Part shown: piece after piece, positions 1-6,841 of the stretch
Layout of the letters: each line of letters starts with the position of its first letter
Numbering within the stretch: the stretch's first letter is position 1
The notes under the pieces: model-generated
Seen by the model: the letters and a program-made list of their open reading frames with translations, nothing else
Database searches by the model: none
What the model was told of the DNA's origin: nothing
Source: Scatosoma sp045128055
GTDB lineage: Bacteria > Bacillota > Clostridia > Christensenellales > Borkfalkiaceae
NCBI GenBank assembly: GCA_045128055.1
Contig: JBGVRC010000043.1
Span: 1 to 17,252 of the forward strand
DNA: 17,252 nucleotides
Direction of reading: 5' to 3'
Program-made: the position numbers and the translations under genes

Positions 1-2
1 TA

Positions 3-1598
3 ATCGCATGGCATATTTCCAACGAATATGGCGGTAAGTGCTATTGCTCGCTTTGTCAAGATGCGTTTAGGGAATATCTTAAAAAACGTTACGACAACGA
101 TATCAAAAAATTGAATCAAGCCTATTGGAGTGATTTTTGGAGCCATACATACGATAATTTTGAACAAATTGAGGCACCCATGCCGATTGGTGAAATGTGC
201 ATTCACGGTTTGAATTTAGATTGGCGCAGATTTTGCTCCTATCAAACGTTGGATTTTATGAAAGCGGAAATTTCCGCAATTCGTCAATATAATCAGCATT
301 TACCGATTACGACGAATATGATTCCTTGGTGGTACGATTTGAATTACAACAAATTTGCCGAGGATATCGATATTGCATCTTGGGACGCTTATCCCGACTG
401 GCATAATGACGATCATATCCGTCAAGCAATAGAAACGGGATTTTGGCACGATTATTTCCGTGCCTTAAAAGACAGACCGTTCATGCTGATGGAAAGCGCG
501 CCCGGCCTTGTGAACTGGAAAGAAGTCAACAAGCTTAAACGTCCGGGGATGGACACGCTGGCATCCTTACAAACGATTGCGCATGGCGGGGACAGCGTTC
601 AGTATTTTCAATGGCGCAAGAGCCGTGGTAGCGTGGAGAAATTCCACGGCGCAGTTGTGGACCATGTCGGTACAGAGCATACGCGGATATTCAAAGCCGT
701 ACAAAAAACAGGGCAAACGCTGAAAGCGATTGATGAGGTGGCAGGTTCGACGGTACAAGCGCGCGTGGCGATTTTGTACGATTGGGAAAGCCGATGGGCT
801 TTGGACGATAGTCAGGGCTTTCAAAAGGACAAGCGATATTCACAAACCTGCGTGGATTATTACACCCCCCTTTGGAAAAGGGGCATAGCGGTAGATATCA
901 TTGGTCCGAATAAAGATTTTGAAAAATATGATTTGATTATCGCGCCCATGCAATATATGACAACCCGTGATTTGATAGAAAAAATCGAGCGATATGTAAA
1001 AGATGGCGGACATTTCTATGCAACGTATATGCTCGGCATGGTTAATGAAACGGATTTGTGTTATCTTGGCGGTTTCCCTGGCGAACGATTGAAAGAAGTG
1101 TTCGGGATTTGGAACGAAGAAATTGACACCTTGTACCCCGAAGAACGAGGTGAGGTGGAAATGGACGGAGTGAAATATCTCCAAAAAGATTATGCCGAAT
1201 TGATACACGCAAATACGGCGACAGTGCTTGCGCGATACACGAAAGAATTTTACGTAGGTATGCCTGCACTGACAGTAAATACTTACGGCAAGGGAAAAGC
1301 GTATTATCAAGCCTTCCGCGATGAGGGCGCGTTCACGGAAAAAGTGTTGTCGGATATTTTAATGGGATTGAATATTCAGCCGACATTATCGGCTTTGCCG
1401 AAGCAAGGAGTAACCGCGCATTGTAGAACGGATGGTAAGAATACTTATCTATTTGTGGAAAATTACAATGCGGAAATGGTGAAAGGCCTTTCCTTAGATG
1501 GGGAATGGACAAATATGGCAACGGGCGAACAAGTAAGCGTTATAGATATAGAAGCTTACTCCATCGCAGTATTAAAAAGAAAAATAAAAAATATATAA
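3..1598 (+). CDS. GH42 beta-galactosidase, 5'-truncated
   Basis: This family hydrolyses terminal beta-galactosides, usually in the cytoplasm on imported oligosaccharides. The reading frame is open from base 3, so the N-terminal part of the catalytic barrel lies outside the window. The first visible residues are WHISNEYGG, which contain the family acid/base Glu (codon 24-26). They are followed by the CYCSLC cysteine cluster (39-56), known in GH42 as a metal-binding site. The nucleophile Glu lies in LMESAPGLVNW (codon 492-494), matching the family ESxPxxVNW pattern. A flavodoxin-like middle domain (about 760-1400) and a small beta C-terminal domain ending SIAVLKRK follow, so the C-terminus looks complete. 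No signal peptide can be judged because the start is missing. The stop is 10 nt before the next gene, suggesting one transcript. Family assignment is firm; the exact galactoside is unknown. Confidence 0.95.
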   Translation: MAWHISNEYGGKCYCSLCQDAFREYLKKRYDNDIKKLNQAYWSDFWSHTYDNFEQIEAPMPIGEMCIHGLNLDWRRFCSYQTLDFMKAEISAIRQYNQHLPITTNMIPWWYDLNYNKFAEDIDIASWDAYPDWHNDDHIRQAIETGFWHDYFRALKDRPFMLMESAPGLVNWKEVNKLKRPGMDTLASLQTIAHGGDSVQYFQWRKSRGSVEKFHGAVVDHVGTEHTRIFKAVQKTGQTLKAIDEVAGSTVQARVAILYDWESRWALDDSQGFQKDKRYSQTCVDYYTPLWKRGIAVDIIGPNKDFEKYDLIIAPMQYMTTRDLIEKIERYVKDGGHFYATYMLGMVNETDLCYLGGFPGERLKEVFGIWNEEIDTLYPEERGEVEMDGVKYLQKDYAELIHANTATVLARYTKEFYVGMPALTVNTYGKGKAYYQAFRDEGAFTEKVLSDILMGLNIQPTLSALPKQGVTAHCRTDGKNTYLFVENYNAEMVKGLSLDGEWTNMATGEQVSVIDIEAYSIAVLKRKIKNI

Positions 1599-1608
1599 AC
1601 GGAGGTTT

Positions 1609-4600
1609 ATGATGAAAAAGAAATTAAACACTTGGTTGACGTCTATTTTGGCAGGCATATCCGCTTTGTCCATTTTAGGCGGCGTATTGCCTATGTTTAC
1701 CGCTAAAACGGCGAGCGCGGCTACGGAAACGCAGGTCATTAAGCCGTACATTGAATATACGTTTGACAATGCCCAAGATTTCTACGGAAATACGGGTGTT
1801 TCAGCGAACGATACGACGAAGGATTATACTTTGAAAAAGGCAAGCGCAACGGCGGATATTCAAAGAAACGGTTACGTAGAATTTGCAAAAAACGATATGT
1901 TGTATCTTCCTATGGGAGAGAATAACAGCAAGAATCCGTTTGCAAACGGCGAATTGCAAAATTTCACGTTTGCGTTTGATGTAAACGCGACGTTTGACAA
2001 TACGGACGGGTCTTGGTTTAGAACGTTGTTTGCATTAGATTCCTTTACGGCATATGGAGAAAATACTGAATTGGAAAAATATTGCCGAATTGAATCTAAA
2101 GCATTTTATGGCACGGAATGGTTCCGTAGTGGGTTAAAAGGCTTGACTCCGAACAAGGAGCAATATAAAACCTATTCCGAAGGCAAAATTGTATATGGAG
2201 ACGTAGCAGGAACGACGACTGGTTCGCTCACGATTGTATTCAGCTATGAAGCGGGAAACACGTTAACGATTAAAACATATAAAGATAAGCAAGAAGTAGG
2301 GAACGTAAGCCTTGAGCTTAATGGTTGGACGGTTTATAACGAAGCAAGCTCGTATAAGACGTTTACGCTCGGCGGTTGTTATGATACGCGTTATATTCAA
2401 TCCATAGACGCGTCGAATAACGTTACGCTTTCAGGTTTTGCAGGCAAATTTACGGGCGCGATGGATAATATCCGTATTTACAACTTTGCAATGTCGGAAA
2501 CGCAAATGGTAGAATACGCAGCGAATAAACAGCTTACGCAAGAAGTGGAAATTCCCGAGCCTACGTATACGGCAGAAATTCTTCCGTATATTGAATATAC
2601 GTTTGACAATGCGGAAAATTTCTACGGAAATACGGGTGCTTCGGCGAGCGATACGACAAAGGATTATACTTTGAAAAAAGCAAGCGCAACGGCGGATATT
2701 CAAAGAAATGGTTACGTAGAATTTGCAAAAAACGATATGTTGTATCTTCCTATGGGAGAGAATAACAGCAAAAATCCGTTTGCAAACGGCGAATTGCAAA
2801 ATTTCACGTTTGCCTTTGATGTTAACGCGACGTTAGATAATGCGGATGGGGCTTGGTTTAGAACGTTGTTTGCATTAGATTCCTTTACGGCGTACGGAGA
2901 AAATACTGAATTGGAAAAATATTGCCGAATTGAATCTAAAGCATTTTATGGCACGGAATGGTTCCGTAGCGGCTTAAAAGGGTTGACTCCGGATAAGACG
3001 CAGTATCAAACCTATTCCCAAGGCGAAATTGTATATGGAGACGTAGCAGGAACGACGACAGGTTCGCTCACGATTGTATTTAGCTACGAATCGGGAAACA
3101 CGTTAAAGATCAAAACGTATAAAGATAACCAAGAAGTAGGGAGCGTAAGCCGTAAACTTAATGGTTGGACGGTTTATAACGCAACGAGCGCGTATAAGAC
3201 GTTTACGCTCGGCGGTTGTTATGATACGCGTTATATTCAATCCATAGACGCGTCGAATAATGTTACGCTTTCAGGTTTTGCAGGGAAATTCGTGGGCGCG
3301 ATGGATAATATCCGTATTTACGATTTTGCAATGTCGGAAACGCAAATGGCGGAATATGCAGTAAATAAGAGCATTTCCACATCGGGTATTGTGCTTGAAA
3401 GCGGTGAAAACGGTAAAGTAAGCGTAGAAAACGTTACGCCTGCGATTGGAAGCGAAGTCGTTCTCAACGTAACGCCCGATGCAGGTTACGAAGTGGACCA
3501 AGTGCTTGTCAACGGCGTGGAAATTGAAGCGGTTGACGGCGTTTATAAGACGACGATGATTTACGACGGCTTGTATGTAGAAGCAACCTTTAAGAAGATG
3601 ATGAAAATGGTAGCTGCGGAAACCGTTTCTATGGCGCACGGGGCAAGTATCCGTTACGGCGGAGAGTTGACAAACAGCGGTTTGCGTTTCCAAATGATCG
3701 CAAGCCAAGCGGATTATGAAGGATTGGCTGCAAAGCTTCCTAACGGAGCAACGGTTGAATACGGTATTTTGGTGATTCCTGCGGATTATCAAACGATGTA
3801 CGGCGCGTTTACGGTAGAAAACTTCTTCGGTGTAGACGCAAAATATCACATGGCAGAAAAGAATGACGACGGTTCGTTGAAAGAATACAACGGTACGTTG
3901 CCGCAAGTTATGAATTTCTGGACGAGCGAATTGTACTTAAACGAAGAAACCGGTAATTATGAATACTTCGGTTCGATTACGGGCATTAAAGAAACAAACC
4001 TTACGAGAAAATTTGTGGGCGTAGGCGTTGTGAAATACTCCTACGACAGCAGCGCGGAATATGTCGTAGTCGAATATGCCAACAACGATATTGCAAACGA
4101 TACTCGTTCGATTTATCAAGTTGCAAAATTGGCGGCGCAGGACGACAAATTGAACGTTTATGCAAAGGCGTGGATTCAAACCAATTACATTGACGTGGTA
4201 GAAAATGCGGTAACGTTAAGCAATAAGAAACTCTCTATTCTCGGCGATAGCATTTCCACGTTTACCGGAGTTTCCAACGATGCAAGCGCAAATGCGACCA
4301 TCGGTAACAATGAAGTGTTCTATTATAGCCAAATAACGATGGATGATACTTGGTGGAAGCAAGCGGCTGACGCTGCGGATATGTCTATCCTTGTCAACAA
4401 TTCTTGGGCAGGTTCGAACGTAGCGACTAACTATGGCAACGAAACGAAGGGCGGCTGCACGGCAAGAGCGGAAAATCTCCACGACGTCAACGGCGTTACG
4501 CCTGATATTATTGCCGTATATATGGGTATCAACGACTGCGGCTGCTTGACGGAACTTGGTGAATTTAACAGCATTTCCGATATTTGGGACGGTACGCAAT

Positions 4601-4950
4601 ATGTTGGGGACACTGAAAAATTTGCAATCGCCTATGCAACGATGGTGCATAAGCTTACCACCAAATATGAAGCTGCGGACGTGTTCTTGTTCACGTTGCC
4701 CAGAAACGGTTATTTGTGGTTGGGTACGAAGGAAGAATACAACGCTTTGCAGGACGAATACAACAAGATGATTTATAAAATTGCAGAAGTATTCGGTTGT
4801 CAAGTCGTAGACGTTGCTGCATCGGTTGGTGAAAATTATAGTGAGTATTTATTACAAGATGAGATTCATCCCAATGCCAAGGGTATGGATATTATTACGG
4901 CGGCGTTTGAAACGGCATTGTATTCGTATTATTATGGTACCTTGAATTGA
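1609..4950 (+). CDS. Secreted SGNH hydrolase with two LamG-like domains and an InlB-like repeat
   Basis: This 1113-residue exported protein begins with a signal peptide (residues 1-37, cleavage after TASA). Two LamG/concanavalin-like domains at 44-307 and 324-587 are near copies. An InlB-like beta repeat (about 593-664, ending YVEATFKK) and an unnamed domain (about 675-865, starting GASIRYGG) follow. The C-terminal SGNH/GDSL hydrolase shows all four blocks: GDS with Ser881, Gly935 in SWAGS, Asn975 in GIND, and Asp1084/His1087 in DEIHP. SGNH enzymes with this architecture are usually esterases that deacylate carbohydrates; that substrate is inference here. The LamG modules would bind glycan. 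No LPxTG or C-terminal membrane segment is visible, so the protein is probably released or held by non-covalent binding. The start at 1609 has GGAGG at 1601-1605; the ATG at 1612 is an equally possible start. Confidence 0.9.
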   Translation: MMKKKLNTWLTSILAGISALSILGGVLPMFTAKTASAATETQVIKPYIEYTFDNAQDFYGNTGVSANDTTKDYTLKKASATADIQRNGYVEFAKNDMLYLPMGENNSKNPFANGELQNFTFAFDVNATFDNTDGSWFRTLFALDSFTAYGENTELEKYCRIESKAFYGTEWFRSGLKGLTPNKEQYKTYSEGKIVYGDVAGTTTGSLTIVFSYEAGNTLTIKTYKDKQEVGNVSLELNGWTVYNEASSYKTFTLGGCYDTRYIQSIDASNNVTLSGFAGKFTGAMDNIRIYNFAMSETQMVEYAANKQLTQEVEIPEPTYTAEILPYIEYTFDNAENFYGNTGASASDTTKDYTLKKASATADIQRNGYVEFAKNDMLYLPMGENNSKNPFANGELQNFTFAFDVNATLDNADGAWFRTLFALDSFTAYGENTELEKYCRIESKAFYGTEWFRSGLKGLTPDKTQYQTYSQGEIVYGDVAGTTTGSLTIVFSYESGNTLKIKTYKDNQEVGSVSRKLNGWTVYNATSAYKTFTLGGCYDTRYIQSIDASNNVTLSGFAGKFVGAMDNIRIYDFAMSETQMAEYAVNKSISTSGIVLESGENGKVSVENVTPAIGSEVVLNVTPDAGYEVDQVLVNGVEIEAVDGVYKTTMIYDGLYVEATFKKMMKMVAAETVSMAHGASIRYGGELTNSGLRFQMIASQADYEGLAAKLPNGATVEYGILVIPADYQTMYGAFTVENFFGVDAKYHMAEKNDDGSLKEYNGTLPQVMNFWTSELYLNEETGNYEYFGSITGIKETNLTRKFVGVGVVKYSYDSSAEYVVVEYANNDIANDTRSIYQVAKLAAQDDKLNVYAKAWIQTNYIDVVENAVTLSNKKLSILGDSISTFTGVSNDASANATIGNNEVFYYSQITMDDTWWKQAADAADMSILVNNSWAGSNVATNYGNETKGGCTARAENLHDVNGVTPDIIAVYMGINDCGCLTELGEFNSISDIWDGTQYVGDTEKFAIAYATMVHKLTTKYEAADVFLFTLPRNGYLWLGTKEEYNALQDEYNKMIYKIAEVFGCQVVDVAASVGENYSEYLLQDEIHPNAKGMDIITAAFETALYSYYYGTLN
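1738..2529 (+). repeat. LamG-like tandem repeat, copy 1
   Basis: First copy of an 840-nt-period in-frame duplication inside the SGNH protein gene, encoding residues 44-307. It aligns without gaps to 2578-3369. Counting by eye over the first 783 bases gives about 60 mismatches, roughly 92 percent identity, many of them at third codon positions. Confidence 0.93.
2578..3369 (+). repeat. LamG-like tandem repeat, copy 2
   Basis: Second copy of the duplicated LamG-like domain, encoding residues 324-587. A 16-residue linker rich in Glu, Pro and Thr (2530-2577) separates it from copy 1. The domain in the gene at 5115 is a more distant relative, sharing YTFD near its start, FTLGG, and the closing NVRIYDFAM motif. 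Confidence 0.93.
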
Positions 4951-4956
4951 GATAGC

Positions 4957-4963
4957 AGGGGTG
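4957..4963 (+). promoter_or_regulatory. Ribosome binding site of the first small peptide gene
   Basis: AGGGGTG lies 5 nt before the ATG at 4969. It is a good Shine-Dalgarno match in an 18-nt gap and supports real translation of this very short frame. Confidence 0.7.
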
Positions 4964-4968
4964 ATAAT

Positions 4969-5100
4969 ATGAAAGAATATATGCAACCTAATATGTTCAT
5001 TGTCATGTTGGATGATGAAGACGTCATTACAACGTCCAGCAATTGGCAAGATGCAAGTGTTCAGGGAAATGAAGATATTTGGGAAGATTTTTACGACTAA
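4969..5100 (+). CDS. Small acidic peptide of unknown function (43 aa), paralogue of 15588-15707
   Basis: I do not recognise a named family. The frame has its own Shine-Dalgarno and encodes 43 residues. The N-terminal half follows the pattern MKxYxxxNMxI and then DVITTSSN. The C-terminal half is acidic and aromatic, ending DIWEDFYD. There is no signal peptide, membrane segment or cysteine. A 39-residue peptide at 15588 shares 10 of the first 25 residues in an ungapped alignment, with further conservative matches, while their DNA differs widely, which points to selection on the protein. Both lie directly before a gene for an exported surface protein, here with 14 nt between stop and next ATG. 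Possible roles (inference only): a coupled leader, a precursor of a modified peptide, or an escort for the exported protein. No modifying enzyme is nearby. Confidence 0.8.
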   Translation: MKEYMQPNMFIVMLDDEDVITTSSNWQDASVQGNEDIWEDFYD

Positions 5101-5101
5101 G

Positions 5102-5107
5102 AAGGAG
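5102..5107 (+). promoter_or_regulatory. Ribosome binding site deciding the start at 5115
   Basis: AAGGAG sits 7 nt before the ATG at 5115. An in-frame ATG at 5079 lies inside the small peptide gene, has no such site, and would put an Arg-rich stretch ahead of the signal peptide. The start at 5115 is therefore preferred. Confidence 0.85.
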
Positions 5108-5114
5108 AAATAGC

Positions 5115-6830
5115 ATGAAAAAGATACACTTGAAAACGATTGCAAGCGTATTGTTGGCAGGCGGAATAATTGCGTCCGCCGTTGCCACAAGCGGTATTGG
5201 AGTAAGTAAAACTGCCGCAGCGGACGCAACGGGCGGTAAGATAGCTGTTACGCCTTACATTCAATATACCTTTGACTCAGCGGATACGATGTTGAAAAAT
5301 ACAGGTACGTCCGCAACGGACGCGACGAAAAATTATGATTTGAACTTGGTGGGTAACGCAACGGCTATCAATATGTGTTATATGGGTGACGTAGAGTTTA
5401 AGGATAACGCTGCGCTGTACTTAGATGGGGAGAATAACCCGTTTGCAAACGGTGATTTGACCGATTTTACGCTTACGCTTGACGTTACGGCGAGATACAG
5501 CAGTTGGTATGCTTCCGTGGCGAGCTGGGACGGCGTAACGGGCGATGCGGATAATGCCGATGCCAACGGCGGTAATTATAGCGGGCATAAATATATGCGC
5601 GTTTCGTCGGCTTGGAACAAAAACGATACAAACTGGATACGCTTTATTGATAATACCACTTGGAATGATGAACACGGAAATTCTATCTTGAATAAACCGC
5701 ACTGGGAAAGCTGGGGCAGGGGCACTGCTTTATATACGGGTGAAAGAACGGTTGAAGAAACACCCAAGATTACACTTATGATTAGTGTGGATAAGGACAG
5801 CAAAATGGTTGTAAAATCCTATATGGGCGTGGAAGAAGTGGAAACCATTGAAATGGAATTGTCCAGCTCTTGGGATTTGTATAAGGATACGGACGTTCAA
5901 CGTTTTACTTTGGGTGGCGCATACGATTCGAGATTGAATCAACATTTGCAGATGAAGCTTAACGGTAGAATAGACAACGTTCGTATTTACGATTTTGCCA
6001 TGACCGGAGAACAAATGGATGGCTATGCGAACAGTGACGATAAGCAATTATATATAGACGGCGTAGAAATTGACAGCGAAATCGTTGGTGGTACGATAAC
6101 CGCGGATAACGTAAAACCTAAAATAGGTGAAGAAGTAACGCTGACTCCCGTTGCAGATGCCAATGCGGAGCTTACGGAAATTACCGTAAACGGTCAAGTA
6201 CTCGAAGCGGTAGACGGCGTATATAAAACAACGATGGTGGAAGGCGGCTTGTTTGTTTCCGCGAAATTTATCCGTTCTTTTGCCGTTAATTCTGACTTAG
6301 CCGTTGTAAATGGCTCTGTGGTTGCGGATAAGACGATGGTAAAAGAAGGTGAAACGGTTACGTTGACCGTAACTCCGAACAGCGGTTATCAAGTAAAATC
6401 CGTATTGATGAACGGCGCAACGGTAGAAGCCGTGGACGGTGTATATAGCTTTGTAATGCCTTCGGAAGAAGTAACCGTTTCCGCAGAGTTTGCAAAATGG
6501 TTACACGTAAGCGTGAAAACAGGCATTACGGGCGGTACGGTAAGCGTCAATAAGACGGAATGTTGGGAAAACGACAGTATTATCATTACAGCAAAGCCTG
6601 CCGAAAACTATGAAATTGCAAAGGTGTTGGTCAACGGTGTAGAAATTGAAAAAACGGGTATCGTTTATAAATTTACAGCAACGGTAGATACGGAAGTTGA
6701 AGTGGTGTTTAAAGTAATTGGCAGCGATGAAGGTAGCGGCTGCGGTAGCAGTATTATGGCAGGTGTTTTGCCTACGATGACCTTGCTTGTGTCGTCTGCG
6801 GTAGTATTGTTTAAAAGAAAACGCAAATAA
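5115..6830 (+). CDS. Surface protein: LamG-like domain, three InlB-like repeats, Cys/TM/basic C-terminal tail
   Basis: This 571-residue exported protein has a signal peptide (about residues 1-35, MKKIHLK start, cleavage near TAAAD). A LamG-like domain at about 46-305 is related to those of the gene at 1609. Three InlB-like beta repeats follow at about 312-385, 386-460 and 461-533, each with a Gly-rich start and a V(L/T)VNG or LMNG core. The C-terminus has GSGCGSS (Cys543), a hydrophobic segment of about 20 residues, and KRKRK. That order resembles CTERM-type sorting tails (MYXO-CTERM and SYNERG-CTERM have Cys, helix, Arg/Lys) and differs from LPxTG. It likely keeps the protein at the membrane or marks it for processing. 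No catalytic motif is seen, so a glycan-binding or scaffold role is inferred. It lies between a small peptide gene and the solute-binding protein gene. Confidence 0.88.
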   Translation: MKKIHLKTIASVLLAGGIIASAVATSGIGVSKTAAADATGGKIAVTPYIQYTFDSADTMLKNTGTSATDATKNYDLNLVGNATAINMCYMGDVEFKDNAALYLDGENNPFANGDLTDFTLTLDVTARYSSWYASVASWDGVTGDADNADANGGNYSGHKYMRVSSAWNKNDTNWIRFIDNTTWNDEHGNSILNKPHWESWGRGTALYTGERTVEETPKITLMISVDKDSKMVVKSYMGVEEVETIEMELSSSWDLYKDTDVQRFTLGGAYDSRLNQHLQMKLNGRIDNVRIYDFAMTGEQMDGYANSDDKQLYIDGVEIDSEIVGGTITADNVKPKIGEEVTLTPVADANAELTEITVNGQVLEAVDGVYKTTMVEGGLFVSAKFIRSFAVNSDLAVVNGSVVADKTMVKEGETVTLTVTPNSGYQVKSVLMNGATVEAVDGVYSFVMPSEEVTVSAEFAKWLHVSVKTGITGGTVSVNKTECWENDSIIITAKPAENYEIAKVLVNGVEIEKTGIVYKFTATVDTEVEVVFKVIGSDEGSGCGSSIMAGVLPTMTLLVSSAVVLFKRKRK

Positions 6831-6831
6831 T

Positions 6832-6836
6832 GGAGA
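6832..6836 (+). promoter_or_regulatory. Ribosome binding site deciding the start at 6842
   Basis: GGAGA lies 5 nt before the ATG at 6842. The earlier in-frame ATG at 6830 overlaps the preceding stop (TAATG) and this site falls inside it, so 6842 is preferred. Starting at 6830 would add only four residues. Confidence 0.7.
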
Positions 6837-6841
6837 AAATT

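Noticed and set aside
2530..2577. Recombination or mobile element remnant between the two LamG copies
   Set aside because: The segment is a short in-frame linker with no inverted repeats or target duplications. Simple tandem duplication explains the arrangement.
4900..4950. LPxTG or other cell-wall anchor at the end of the SGNH protein
   Set aside because: The protein ends a few residues after the final hydrolase helix with YSYYYGTLN. There is no LPxTG, no hydrophobic tail and no basic cluster.
4969..5100. The small peptides as classical RiPP precursors or double-glycine bacteriocins
   Set aside because: No cysteine cluster, no GG cleavage site in the leader, and no maturase, protease-transporter or immunity gene within the window. 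The idea is kept only as one open possibility.
5079..5114. In-frame upstream start for the LamG/InlB-repeat protein
   Set aside because: It overlaps the small peptide gene, has no Shine-Dalgarno, and would spoil the signal peptide with an Arg-rich extension. The ATG at 5115 has AAGGAG at proper spacing.
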